Source: Halomonas sp. THAF5a
GTDB taxonomy: Bacteria; Pseudomonadota; Gammaproteobacteria; Pseudomonadales; Halomonadaceae
Direction: 5' to 3'
Length of the DNA: 64,000 bases
NCBI RefSeq assembly: GCF_009363755.1
Contig: NZ_CP045417.1
Coordinates: 3,348,001 to 3,412,000 of the forward strand
The translations under genes were made by a program, and so were the position numbers. The notes beneath the pieces are model-generated. The model did not search any database. It was not told the origin of the DNA and saw nothing but the letters and a program-made list of their open reading frames with translations. Shown piece after piece: positions 38,904-47,355 of this stretch; the stretch's first letter is position 1; the number at the start of each line of letters is the position of its first letter.

Positions 38904-41741
38904 ATGGACAAGACCTACCAACCCGAGCAGATCGAAACCCGCTGGTACGAGCGCTGGGAGGCCGACAACCGCTTCGCCCCCTCCGGCGAGGGCGAGCCCT
39001 TCTCCATCATGATCCCGCCGCCCAACGTCACCGGCAGCCTGCACATGGGCCACGCCTTCCAGGACACCATCATGGACACCCTGACCCGCTGGCGGCGGAT
39101 GCAGGGGCGCAACACCCTGTGGCAGGTCGGCACCGACCACGCCGGCATCGCCACCCAGATGCTGGTGGAGCGCAAGGTCGCCGCCGAGGAGGGCAAGAGC
39201 CGCCACGACCTGGGCCGCGAGGCCTTCACCGACAAGATCTGGGAGTGGAAGCAGGAGTCCGGGGGGCACATCACCCGCCAGCTGCGCCGCATGGGGGCCA
39301 GCGTCGACTGGAGCCGCGAGCGCTTCACCATGGACGACGGCTTCTACAAGGCCGTGCAGGAAGTCTTCGTGCGCCTGCATGAAGAGAACCTCATCTACCG
39401 CGGCAAGCGGCTGGTCAACTGGGACCCGACCCTGCACACCGCCATCTCCGACCTCGAGGTCGAGAACAAGGACCAGCAGGGCAGCTTCTGGCACTTCCGC
39501 TACCCGCTGGCCGACGGCGTGACCACCGACGCGGGCCTCGGCTACCTGGTGGTCGCCACCACCCGTCCCGAGACCCTGCTCGGCGACAGCGCCGTGGCGG
39601 TCAATCCGGACGACCCGCGCTACGCCTCGCTGGTCGGCAAGTTCGTCGAACTGCCGCTGGTCGGCCGTCGCATCCCCATCGTCGCCGACGAGCACGCCGA
39701 CATGGAGAAGGGCTCGGGCTGCGTGAAGATCACCCCGGCCCACGACTTCAACGACTACGAGGTCGGCAAGCGCTGCGGCCTTCCGCTGATCAACGTCTTC
39801 ACCCAGGACGCCGCCGTCCTCGAGGCCGCCGAGGCCTTCGACCTCCAGGGCAGGCCGCTGGCCGACATCGACACCGCCCTGCCCGCCGCCTACGCGGGCC
39901 TCGCCCGCTTCGAGGCCCGCGAGCGCATCGTCGCCGACATGGACGCCGCCGGCCTGCTCGAACAGGTCGAGACGGTCAGCAACACCCTGCCCTACGGGGA
40001 CCGCTCCGGCGACGTCATCGAGCCGCTGCTCACGGATCAGTGGTTCGTCGCCGTGGAGGAGCTCGCCAGGCCCGCCATCGCCGCGGTGGAGAACGGCGAC
40101 ATCGAGTTCGTGCCGAAGAACTACGAGAACATGTACTTCGCCTGGATGCGCGACCTCCAGGACTGGTGCATCTCGCGCCAGCTCTGGTGGGGCCACCGCA
40201 TCCCCGCCTGGTACGACGCCGAGGGCAACGTCTACGTGGCGAGAAGCGAGGCCGAGGCCCGCGAGAAGCACGGCCTGCCCGCCGACCTCGCGCTCACCCA
40301 GGACGAGGACGTGCTCGATACCTGGTTCAGCTCCGGGCTCTGGACCTTCGGCACCCTGGGCTGGCCCGAGCAGACCCCGGAACTCGAGACCTTCCATCCA
40401 TCGAGCGTGCTGGTCACCGGCTTCGACATCATCTTCTTCTGGGTCGCCCGGATGATCATGATGACCCTCAAGTTCACCGGCGAGGTGCCCTTCAAGCAGG
40501 TCTACGTGCACGGCCTGGTCCGCGACGGCCAGGGCCAGAAGATGTCCAAGTCCAAGGGCAACGTGCTCGACCCCATCGACCTGATCGACGGCATCGCGCT
40601 GGAGACCCTGGTCGAGAAGCGCACCGGCAACATGATGCAGCCGCAGAAGGCCAAGGCCATCGCCAAGGCCACCCGCGCCGAGTTCCCCGAGGGCATCGAG
40701 CCCCACGGCACCGACGCCCTGCGCTTCACCTTCCTCTCCCAGGCCACCACCGGTCGCGACATCAAGTTCGACATGGGCCGCCTGGACGGCTACCGCAACT
40801 TCTGCAACAAGCTGTGGAACGCCTCGCGCTACGTGCTGATGAACGCCGAGGGCCAGGACACCGGCCTGGGTGGTGAGCCGGCCGAGCTGTCGCTGGCCGA
40901 CCGCTGGATCGTCTCGCGCCTGCAGCAGACCCAGGCCCAGGTGACCCGGGCGATGGAAGAGTTCCGCTTCGACCACGCCTCCCAGGCGCTCTACGACTTC
41001 GTCTGGAACGAGTACTGCGACTGGTACCTGGAGCTCTCCAAGCCGGTGCTCTGGGACGAGGGCGCCTCCGAGGCCGCCAAGCGCGGCACTCGCCAGACCC
41101 TGGTAAGAGTGCTCGAGGCGATCCTGCGCCTGGCCCATCCGATGATGCCCTTCATCTCCGAGGAGATCTGGCAGCGCGTGGCGCCGCTCGCCGGCGTCGA
41201 GGGGCCGTCCGTGATGACCCAGCCGTGGCCCAAGGCCGACGAGGCGCTGATCGACGAGGACGCCACCCGCGACATCGAGTGGCTCAAGGGCGTGATCGTG
41301 GCCGTGCGCAACATCCGCGCCGAGATGAACATCGCCCCGGGCAAGCCCCTGGAGGCGCTGCTCACCAAGGGCACCGCCGGCGACAGCGAGCGCCTGGCGG
41401 CCAACCGCCTGTTCCTCTCCAAGCTGGCCAAGCTCGAGCGCGTCGAGTGGCTCGACGACCCCGCAAAGGCGCCGCTCTCGGCCACCCAGCTGGTCGGCGA
41501 GATGGAGGTGCTGGTGCCCATGGCCGACCTGATCGACAAGGACACGGAGCTCGCGCGCCTGGCCAAGGAGATCGACAAGCAGGAGAAGCTGATCGGCGGC
41601 ATCGAGAAGAAGCTCGGCAACGAGAGCTTCGTCGCCAAGGCCCCGGCCGCGGTGGTCGAGAAGGAGCGCGCCAAGCTCGCCGACTTCGAGGCCGCACGCC
41701 GGCTGCTGGTCGAGCAGCGCGAGAAGATCGAGGCGCTCTGA
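38904..41741 (+). CDS. valS: Valine--tRNA ligase
   Basis: A class I synthetase of 945 residues, full length. It has the HIGH-type motif [14 protein letters not shown], the editing domain with [18 protein letters not shown], the KMSKS motif in [14 protein letters not shown] (about residue 545), the anticodon-binding helical domain, and a C-terminal coiled-coil (about 885-945: [19 protein letters not shown]). ATG 38904 is chosen by the standard start [12 protein letters not shown] strong bidirectional terminator follows. A 1012-codon open frame on the opposite strand is a composition artefact. Confidence 0.98.
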   Translation: MDKTYQPEQIETRWYERWEADNRFAPSGEGEPFSIMIPPPNVTGSLHMGHAFQDTIMDTLTRWRRMQGRNTLWQVGTDHAGIATQMLVERKVAAEEGKSRHDLGREAFTDKIWEWKQESGGHITRQLRRMGASVDWSRERFTMDDGFYKAVQEVFVRLHEENLIYRGKRLVNWDPTLHTAISDLEVENKDQQGSFWHFRYPLADGVTTDAGLGYLVVATTRPETLLGDSAVAVNPDDPRYASLVGKFVELPLVGRRIPIVADEHADMEKGSGCVKITPAHDFNDYEVGKRCGLPLINVFTQDAAVLEAAEAFDLQGRPLADIDTALPAAYAGLARFEARERIVADMDAAGLLEQVETVSNTLPYGDRSGDVIEPLLTDQWFVAVEELARPAIAAVENGDIEFVPKNYENMYFAWMRDLQDWCISRQLWWGHRIPAWYDAEGNVYVARSEAEAREKHGLPADLALTQDEDVLDTWFSSGLWTFGTLGWPEQTPELETFHPSSVLVTGFDIIFFWVARMIMMTLKFTGEVPFKQVYVHGLVRDGQGQKMSKSKGNVLDPIDLIDGIALETLVEKRTGNMMQPQKAKAIAKATRAEFPEGIEPHGTDALRFTFLSQATTGRDIKFDMGRLDGYRNFCNKLWNASRYVLMNAEGQDTGLGGEPAELSLADRWIVSRLQQTQAQVTRAMEEFRFDHASQALYDFVWNEYCDWYLELSKPVLWDEGASEAAKRGTRQTLVRVLEAILRLAHPMMPFISEEIWQRVAPLAGVEGPSVMTQPWPKADEALIDEDATRDIEWLKGVIVAVRNIRAEMNIAPGKPLEALLTKGTAGDSERLAANRLFLSKLAKLERVEWLDDPAKAPLSATQLVGEMEVLVPMADLIDKDTELARLAKEIDKQEKLIGGIEKKLGNESFVAKAPAAVVEKERAKLADFEAARRLLVEQREKIEAL

Positions 41742-41793
41742 GGTCGCCATGACCCGACCGGTCGCGATCTCACGGCTCGCGACCCCGGACGGC

Positions 41794-41829
41794 AAAGGGG
41801 CCGGGCGCTGGGCGCCCGGCCCCTTTTGC
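41794..41829. terminator. Bidirectional terminator after valS
   Basis: AAAGGGGCCGGGCGC (41794-41808) pairs perfectly with GCGCCCGGCCCCTTT (41812-41826) around TGG. The A-run on the left and T-run on the right make it usable in both directions, between convergent valS and the META-domain lipoprotein gene. Confidence 0.85.
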
Positions 41830-41893
41830 TGGCCCCGACGGCGGGGGAGCACGGCCCGCCGACGGCTTGGTCAACGGGCTCTCGTCAACGGGC

Positions 41894-42346
41894 TCAGTCG
41901 ACGCGCAGGAAGCCCCCCAGCACTCGCTGGTCGGGACCGAAGAACACCAGCCGGTCGTGGTCGATCAGGTAGCGGTAGGCGTTCTCCAGCAGGTCGGTCA
42001 CCCGGGCCGCGTCCTCGGCCCGGGGGCAGGCGCGCCGGGTGGTGGCGAGCTCGGTGAAGGCGATGCGCTGGTTCTCGCCCAGCGACGCCTGGCCGGTCAG
42101 CCGGTTGCAGCCGTCGCTGCCGCTCACCCGCCCCTCGCCGTCGATCACGAAGTAGGGGCGCGTCGGCATGTCGAGGCGCTCGCTGGTGCCCACCAGCAGC
42201 AGGTTCCAGCGCTGGTCGACCACCGGTCCCTCGAGGCGGCTCGAAGGCTCCTCGACGAGGCGGGGGGCCGGCCCGCCCTGGCAGGCGGCGAGCAGCAGGG
42301 CGCCGGCGGCCAGCAGGGTGGCGTTGCGTAGGGTTTTGATCATCAT
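41894..42346 (-). CDS. META domain lipoprotein (HslJ-like)
   Basis: A 150-residue lipoprotein with lipobox LLAAC (Cys near residue 22 from ATG 42346) and one META domain: VVDQRWNLLLVG, then the GRVSGSDGCNRLTGQ signature and TRRACPRAEDAARVTDLLEN. E. coli HslJ, with the same domain, is a heat-inducible outer-membrane protein linked to novobiocin resistance; the molecular role is unclear. AAGGACGATACC precedes the ATG. It stands alone, divergent from the DoxX gene. Confidence 0.85.
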   Translation of the reverse strand: MMIKTLRNATLLAAGALLLAACQGGPAPRLVEEPSSRLEGPVVDQRWNLLLVGTSERLDMPTRPYFVIDGEGRVSGSDGCNRLTGQASLGENQRIAFTELATTRRACPRAEDAARVTDLLENAYRYLIDHDRLVFFGPDQRVLGGFLRVD

Positions 42347-42441
42347 GGTATCGTCCTTGGGGCGCAGGGCAGTGATCCGGCGCCAAGCTTGCCCCAGCCG
42401 GGGCATCGAGACAATTCTTCGCCGGACCCGGAGGTCCCCGC

Positions 42442-42846
42442 ATGCTCCACGCGCTTCACAACGATGCCCTCGGCAAGCTGATCCTGCGCCTCACGGTGGC
42501 CGGCCTGATGCTGCCCCATGGGCTCACCAAGTTGCTCAACCCGGGCAGTCTGACCTGGATCGGCAACACCCTGGCCGCCCAGGGCCTGCCGACCGTGCTC
42601 GCCTACGGCGTGCTGATCGGCGAGGTGCTGGCGCCGCTGATGGTGCTGATCGGCTGGCGCAGCCGCGTGGGGGCCCTGTTGATGGTCGCCAACAAGCTGG
42701 TGGCGATCTTCCTGGCGCACATGGGCGAACTGACCGCCTTCAAGGACACCGGCGGCTGGGCGCTGGAGCTGCAGGGCTTCTTCCTGTTCGGCGCCCTGGC
42801 GCTGGTCTTCCTGGGCAGCGGGCGCATGGCCTGGCGGCCGGACTGA
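42442..42846 (+). CDS. DoxX family membrane protein
   Basis: A 134-residue protein of the DoxX family with four hydrophobic spans. The typical start ILRLTVAGLMLPHGLTKLL, the mid GEVLAPLMVLIGWRSRVGALLM and the last FFLFGALALVFLGSGRMA are visible. Family members are quinone- or redox-linked membrane proteins of poorly defined function. GGAGGTCCCCGC precedes the ATG. The gene is a single unit between divergent META and convergent gloA. Confidence 0.87.
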   Translation: MLHALHNDALGKLILRLTVAGLMLPHGLTKLLNPGSLTWIGNTLAAQGLPTVLAYGVLIGEVLAPLMVLIGWRSRVGALLMVANKLVAIFLAHMGELTAFKDTGGWALELQGFFLFGALALVFLGSGRMAWRPD

Positions 42847-42871
42847 GTCGCGCGCCCGGCCGCCGCGGCCC

Positions 42872-43312
42872 TCACCAGGTGCCGGTGTTCTCCATGGACG
42901 CCCAGGGCTCCCTGGGCGGCTGGGCGTCGCCGGCCTGCAGCAGCTCCACCGAGATGCCATCGGGGCTCCTGACGAAGGCCATGTGACCGTCCCGGGGCGG
43001 GCGATTGATAGTCACGCCGTTGGCCTGGAGGTGCTCGCAGAGGGCATAGATATCTTCCACCCGGTAGGCCAGGTGGCCGAAGTTGCGCCCGCCGGTGTAC
43101 GCCTCCGGGTCCCAGTTCCAGGTCAGCTCGAGCTCGGGGGCCTGGATCTCCGCCGAACGCGCCTCGTCCTGGGGCGCGGCCAGGAAGACCAGGGTGAAGC
43201 GTCCCTTCTCGTTCTCCTTGCGGCGCACCTCCTTGAGGCCCAGCAGGTCGCAGTAGAAGTGCAGCGAGGCGTCGAGGTCGCTGACGCGAACCATGGTGTG
43301 CAGGTACTGCAT
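42872..43312 (-). CDS. gloA: Lactoylglutathione lyase (glyoxalase I)
   Basis: GloA converts the methylglyoxal-glutathione hemithioacetal to S-lactoylglutathione. The 146-residue VOC-fold protein starts [20 protein letters not shown] with His5, and the other metal ligands are recognisable in LELTWNW (Glu), [11 protein letters not shown] (His) and ISVELLQ (Glu), as in the Ni-type E. coli enzyme. It lies 18 bases downstream of the DUF411 gene on the same strand and may share its transcript. Confidence 0.93.
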   Translation of the reverse strand: MQYLHTMVRVSDLDASLHFYCDLLGLKEVRRKENEKGRFTLVFLAAPQDEARSAEIQAPELELTWNWDPEAYTGGRNFGHLAYRVEDIYALCEHLQANGVTINRPPRDGHMAFVRSPDGISVELLQAGDAQPPREPWASMENTGTW

Positions 43313-43330
43313 GGGGGAACTCCTGTCGCT

Positions 43331-43783
43331 TCAATCGTGGGTGTATTCGGCGAAGACCGACGGCGTGCGGTCGTCGTGGTGCCAGCCCAGCACGGCGTAG
43401 TCGTCATGGCGCCCGGTCTCCATGCCGGGGGAGCCGTGGGGCATGCCCGGCACGGCGAGGCCCGCCAGGTCGGGGCGCTCGTCGAGCAGGCGGCGCACGT
43501 CGGCCGCCGGCACGTGGCCCTCGATCACGTAGCCGTCGACCACCGCCGTGTGGCAGGAGGCGAGCCCCGGCGTCAGGCCGTGCTCGATCTTCACCGCGCG
43601 CATGTCACGGGTCGCGTGCTGGCGCACCTCGAAGCCCGCCGCCTCCATGTGCTCGGCCCAGGCCGTGCAGCAGCCGCAGTTGGGATCCTTGTGCATCTCC
43701 ACCAGGGGCGCCTCGGCCAAGGCGGGGCTGGCGGCGGCGCTCGCCAGGGCGCCGGCGAGGATCAGGCGGTGCAGTGGTGTCAT
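43331..43783 (-). CDS. DUF411 domain-containing periplasmic protein
   Basis: A 150-residue secreted protein: signal peptide (1 to about 22, cleavage near ALAEA) and a DUF411 domain with MHKDPNCGCCTAWAEHMEAAGF, TPGLASCHTAVVDGYVIEGHVP and a conserved VPGMPHGSPGME. The Cys/His/Met-rich sites suggest copper or other metal binding; relatives are often found with copper-resistance genes, though none is adjacent here. ATG 43783 is preferred over an upstream extension because it begins a normal signal peptide. It is divergent from tag. Confidence 0.88.
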   Translation of the reverse strand: MTPLHRLILAGALASAAASPALAEAPLVEMHKDPNCGCCTAWAEHMEAAGFEVRQHATRDMRAVKIEHGLTPGLASCHTAVVDGYVIEGHVPAADVRRLLDERPDLAGLAVPGMPHGSPGMETGRHDDYAVLGWHHDDRTPSVFAEYTHD

Positions 43784-43859
43784 GACAGGCACTCCAAGGG
43801 GTAAGGTATCATCGATTGTCGGGCATCTCCCGGCTCCTCTGCCACCCCGGAGCGACAGC

Positions 43860-44396
43860 ATGAGCCACTACTGCGACCTGGCCCCCGGCCATCCGTTCCA
43901 CGGTCCCTACCACGACCACGAGTACGGCTTCCCGGTCAGCGATGACGCCACCCTCTTCGAGCGCCTGGTGCTGGAGATCAACCAGGCGGGGCTCTCCTGG
44001 CTCACCGTGCTGAAGAAGCGCGCGGCCTTCCAGGCCGCCTTCGAGGGCTTCGACATCGACCGGGTCGCCGCCTACCGCGAGGCCGACCGCGCGCGGCTGC
44101 TGGGCGACGCCGACATCATCCGCAACCGCCTGAAGGTCGACGCGGCGATCCACAACGCCGGCGTGATCCAGGCGCTGCGCGCCGAGCACGGCAGCTTCCA
44201 GGCCTGGCTGGATCACCACCACCCCCTCGCGCACGGCGACTGGGTGCGCCTGTTCAAGCGCACCTTCCGCTTCACCGGGCCCGAGATCGTCGGCGAGTTC
44301 CTGATGAGCAGCGGCTACCTGCCCGGCGCCCATCGCGACGACTGTCCGGTGCAGGCGCGCATCCTCGACGCCGGCCCGGCCTGGGCAAACAGGTAA
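43860..44396 (+). CDS. tag: DNA-3-methyladenine glycosylase I
   Basis: Tag removes 3-methyladenine from alkylated DNA. The 178-residue protein keeps the family blocks YHDHEYGFPVSDDATLFE, EINQAGLSWLTVLKKR, RNRLKVDAAIHNA and TFRFTGPEIVGEFLMSSG. The zinc ligands Cys near residue 5, His near residue 18 and the H-x3-C pair (AHRDDC) are present. Variation from the E. coli N-terminus is modest. A dispersed repeat follows 22 bases after the stop. Confidence 0.94.
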   Translation: MSHYCDLAPGHPFHGPYHDHEYGFPVSDDATLFERLVLEINQAGLSWLTVLKKRAAFQAAFEGFDIDRVAAYREADRARLLGDADIIRNRLKVDAAIHNAGVIQALRAEHGSFQAWLDHHHPLAHGDWVRLFKRTFRFTGPEIVGEFLMSSGYLPGAHRDDCPVQARILDAGPAWANR

Positions 44397-44418
44397 TGAT
44401 CGGCCTCGGAGCGAGGCG

Positions 44419-44510
44419 TGCCGGAGACAGGCCGTAGAGGGGGTCCTACGCCAGGGATGGGTTTACAGCGCCCCCTCGATGGTCCGGCACCCCGGGGCCT
44501 GTCTCCGGCA
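44419..44510. repeat. Dispersed palindromic repeat, copy D (short form, 92 bp)
   Basis: Perfect 15-base terminal inverted repeats TGCCGGAGACAGGCC (44419-44433) and GGCCTGTCTCCGGCA (44496-44510) bound a core TCCTACGCCAGGGATGGGTT continued by TACAGCGCCCCCTCG that matches copies A-C. It is the cleanest copy: short, with intact ends and without the inner hairpins of copy A. It lies between tag and the next plus-strand gene and could act as a terminator. Confidence 0.88.
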
Positions 44511-44595
44511 AAAACGCCAAGCACTGCCGCTATCCGCAACGGTCCATGATCATGGCATCATGGCCAAGTACTCTCGTTGCGAGGAAAGTCTCCCG

Positions 44596-45663
44596 ATGGA
44601 TTCGATGACCCAGGCCGCGCTGGGCGCGGCGATCGGCGGCGCGGTGCTCGGCCGGCGGCTGGGCCGAAAGGCGGTGCTGATCGGCGCGGTGCTCGGCACC
44701 CTGCCCGACCTGGACGTGATCATCGACTACGGCGATGCCGTGGCCAACGTCACCCGCCACCGCGGCTTCTCGCACTCGCTGTTCGTGCTGGCGGGGCTCG
44801 CCACCGTGCTGGCGCTGCTGTCGTCGCGCCTCTCGCGCACCCGGGAGATCTCGCCGGCGCGCTGGGGCGCCTTCTTCGCCCTGATCCTGCTGACCCATCC
44901 GCTGCTCGACGCCCTGACCACCTACGGCACCCAGCTCTGGTGGCCGCTTCGAGTGCGACCGACGGCCTGGCCCCACGTCTTCATCATCGACCCGCTCTAC
45001 ACCCTGCCGCTGCTGGGCGGCATCGGCGTGGCGCTGGTCACCGGCCGGGCGGCGCGCCCCGCGACCTGGGGCCTGGCGCTGGCCTGCGCCTACCTGGTGC
45101 TCGCCATGGGCGCCCGGCAGCTGGTCGAGACGCGCATCGAGCCGGTGCTGGCCGAGCGGGGGCTCGAGCAGGCCCCACGACTGGTCCAGCCCACTCCCTT
45201 CAATATCCTGCTGTGGCGCGTCACCGTGGCGGACGGCCCGCGCTACCACGAGGCCCTGGTGGGGGTCCTCGACGGCGACAGCGCCCCGCTGCTCGAGACC
45301 TACGCCCGCGGTGCCGAGCTGGAGGCCGAGGCGCTCGAGAGCCGTCGCGGGCGGCGGCTGGACTGGTTCGCCGGCCCCTTCCTGCGCTATGAGGTGCGCG
45401 AGCACGACGGCCGGGACACCCTGGTCGCCACCGACCTGCGCCTGGGCTTCCCGGGCTTCCACCCCTTCGCCTTCACCCTGGCGACCCGCACGGGCGACGA
45501 CTGGCGGCCGGTGCCCGTCTCCGAACAGCTCGCCGCTGCCGGCACCAACCGCCGCGAGGCGCTGGCGCGGCTCGGCGGGCGCCTGTTGAGCCCGCAGCCG
45601 CGACTCTGCACCAGCGACTTCGTCGCCCGCCAGTGGTGGATCGGCGCGCCCGGCGCCTGCTGA
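44596..45663 (+). CDS. Membrane-bound metal-dependent hydrolase (YdjM/DUF457 family)
   Basis: A 355-residue protein of the YdjM-like predicted metal-dependent hydrolase family. N-terminal metal-site motifs MTQAALGAAIG, LPDLDVII, RHRGFSHSL and LLTHPLLDALTTYGTQ carry conserved Asp/His residues; about five hydrophobic spans lie in the first 185 residues. The C-terminal half is soluble and variable. Substrate unknown. ATG 44596 is chosen at the family start, with GAGGAAAGTCTCCCG before it. A perfect CCATGATCATGG palindrome lies 41 bases upstream. Confidence 0.85.
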   Translation: MDSMTQAALGAAIGGAVLGRRLGRKAVLIGAVLGTLPDLDVIIDYGDAVANVTRHRGFSHSLFVLAGLATVLALLSSRLSRTREISPARWGAFFALILLTHPLLDALTTYGTQLWWPLRVRPTAWPHVFIIDPLYTLPLLGGIGVALVTGRAARPATWGLALACAYLVLAMGARQLVETRIEPVLAERGLEQAPRLVQPTPFNILLWRVTVADGPRYHEALVGVLDGDSAPLLETYARGAELEAEALESRRGRRLDWFAGPFLRYEVREHDGRDTLVATDLRLGFPGFHPFAFTLATRTGDDWRPVPVSEQLAAAGTNRREALARLGGRLLSPQPRLCTSDFVARQWWIGAPGAC

Positions 45664-45685
45664 GGGATCGCAGCCTGAACCCCAG

Positions 45686-45723
45686 AACGCGAACGGGGCG
45701 GCCTCGGCCGCCCCGTTCGCGTT
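45686..45723. terminator. Bidirectional terminator between hydrolase gene and azoR
   Basis: AACGCGAACGGGGCGGCC (45686-45703) pairs perfectly over 18 bp with 45706-45723. The tight centre means the real loop is a few bases larger. It separates two convergent genes. Confidence 0.82.
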
Positions 45724-45742
45724 GTCGTCACTGCCTGGACAG

Positions 45743-46351
45743 TCAGAGGCGCTCCACGAGCCCCGCGATGGCCTGCTTCGCCTCGGTCAGCGCCGTCTCG
45801 CGGCGGGCGTCGCCCATGGCGAGCCCCTCGGCGAAGACCACATCCACCTCGGTGATGCCGATCAGCCCCAGCATGCCCTTGAGGTGTGGCGTCTGGCTGT
45901 CCATCTCGGTGCCGGCATACTGCCCGCCCCGGGCCGCCAGGATCACCGCGCGCTTGCCCTCGACCAGGCCCTGGGGGCCCTTCTCGGTGTAGCGGAAGGT
46001 CTCGCCGGCGCGCAGCACGCGGTCGAACCAGGCCTTGAGCTGGGAGGGCACGCCGAGGTTGTACATCGGCACCGCCAGCACCACGACGTCGTGGGCCCGC
46101 AGCTCGCGGATCAGGTCGTCGGAACGCGCGGCCAGGGCGCGCTGCTCATCCGAGCGCTCGTCCGCCGGCACCTGCCAGCTGGCGAGCTCCGGCTGGGTCA
46201 GGTGCGGCAGCTCGTCGGCCACCAGGTCGCGCACGGTAACCTGGAGGCCGTCGCGGGCGGCGGCCTCGCGCTGGAAGTGCTCGGCCAGGGCGTTGGACTG
46301 GCCGTGCTCGCCGAGGATCGACGAGGTGAGGATGAGGGCGCGGGTGGTCAT
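45743..46351 (-). CDS. azoR: FMN-dependent NADH-azoreductase
   Basis: A 202-residue flavodoxin-like quinone/azo reductase. FMN-binding SSILGEHGQSNALAEHF, the VPMYNLGVPSQLKAWFDRVLRAGETFRYTEKG block (seen as PMYNLGVPSQLKAWFDR) and AARGGQYAGTEMD are those of AzoR, which reduces quinones and azo compounds with NADH in stress defence. It is monocistronic with an AT-rich palindrome 80-106 bases before its start, a likely regulator site. Confidence 0.93.
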   Translation of the reverse strand: MTTRALILTSSILGEHGQSNALAEHFQREAAARDGLQVTVRDLVADELPHLTQPELASWQVPADERSDEQRALAARSDDLIRELRAHDVVVLAVPMYNLGVPSQLKAWFDRVLRAGETFRYTEKGPQGLVEGKRAVILAARGGQYAGTEMDSQTPHLKGMLGLIGITEVDVVFAEGLAMGDARRETALTEAKQAIAGLVERL

Positions 46352-46430
46352 GGCGAACTCCTGAGCGTCAGCGGGTGATGACGCTCATTCTACGTGCACC
46401 AAATGCAACGAAAAGCGCAAAGATCCGCCG

Positions 46431-46457
46431 ATTCATTTCGATAAAATCGAAATGAAT
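46431..46457. promoter_or_regulatory. 27-base AT-rich perfect palindrome upstream of azoR
   Basis: ATTCATTTCGAT-AAA-ATCGAAATGAAT has 12-bp perfect arms, striking in DNA of this G+C content. It lies 80 bases before the azoR start and 15 bases after the stop of the MliC-type lipoprotein gene. It could be an operator for azoR or a terminator for the upstream gene; lack of a T-run favours the operator reading. Confidence 0.6.
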
Positions 46458-46472
46458 GCCCCACCCGAGCCC

Positions 46473-47243
46473 TCAGGGGGCGATGCCCTGGCCGCAGCCT
46501 CGGTAGACCTTGTCGTTGAGCGAGAGGGTCACCCGGGCCGGCCAGGGCCGGCCGCTCATGCTGTCGAAGCAGGCCTTCGCCTCCATGCGCAGGGTGAAGG
46601 GGCGCGCCGCCTGGCCGCTGGCCAGGATCACCCGCCCGGCGCCGTTGTCCAGGGTGGTCACCCGATAGGGCAGGGTCACCTCCCGGCGACCATAATCCAG
46701 GCTCAGGGTCAGCTCGGGCACGTCGTTGGCGAGTTCGACATACCAGCCCGGCTCGTTGCCCTGGCCGCGGAACATCACCCCGGGGTGCGCCTGGCGCGTC
46801 AGGGCATCGTGGGTGACGTCGACACGGCAGTCGAGCCGACCGCGCTGGCTCTCGACCAGCGCCTCGCGCCCCTTGTTCCAGAAGCTCAGGTCGCCCTGCT
46901 GGTAGCGGGCGCCGCTGGCCACCACGGCGGGGGCGAGGCGCGTGCCCCCCTGGGCGGACCAGAGCCGCAGCTCCTCCTCGGTCGCGGCGGTGACCAGGTC
47001 CTGGGCCGGCGTGCAGCGCCAGGCGGTCAGCTTGTCGGCCTGGCCGGGAAACAGCGTCGAGGGCAGCAGCGGCGCCTTGGGCGCGGCCTCGTCCTTTGCC
47101 TGATCCTCCGGCGCCGTGTCGTTCGCGGCCGGGGAGGCGGACGTCGGCTGGGGCGACGGCGCGCTCACGACGGTAATGCAGCCGGACAGCCCCAGGGCCA
47201 TCAGCAGCGGCAGGGCGAGACGGAGGGAGGCAGAACGGGGCAT
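46473..47243 (-). CDS. MliC-type and COG3650-type lipoprotein
   Basis: A 256-residue lipoprotein (lipobox LSGC, Cys near residue 22) with an Ala/Pro/Asp-rich linker, then an MliC-like domain (about 75-135: ACRCTPAQ-like start in WRCTPAQDL and the motif SGARYQQGDLSFWNKGREALVE), then a second conserved domain with FRGQGNEPGWYVELAND and a C-terminal CFDSMSGRPWPARVTLSL. MliC domains inhibit C-type lysozyme, so host or grazer defence or cell-wall protection is possible. The fusion with the NEPGW domain is known in proteobacteria but not characterised. Confidence 0.82.
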   Translation of the reverse strand: MPRSASLRLALPLLMALGLSGCITVVSAPSPQPTSASPAANDTAPEDQAKDEAAPKAPLLPSTLFPGQADKLTAWRCTPAQDLVTAATEEELRLWSAQGGTRLAPAVVASGARYQQGDLSFWNKGREALVESQRGRLDCRVDVTHDALTRQAHPGVMFRGQGNEPGWYVELANDVPELTLSLDYGRREVTLPYRVTTLDNGAGRVILASGQAARPFTLRMEAKACFDSMSGRPWPARVTLSLNDKVYRGCGQGIAP

Positions 47244-47355
47244 GGCGGGGCTCCTTGGCGAACGATTCCTTGACGGGCGCTGACACGGCGTGCGCTTTCG
47301 TTACCGCCAGGATACCAGCCGCCGGACGGCTTGGCGCCGCCCGGCAAGAGACGGA

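Noticed and set aside
38814-41852. 1012-codon open frame on the minus strand opposite valS
   Set aside because: Very high third-position GC leaves antisense frames open; the peptide is Gly/Leu/Val/Asp-rich low-complexity sequence without motifs, while valS on the plus strand is unequivocal.
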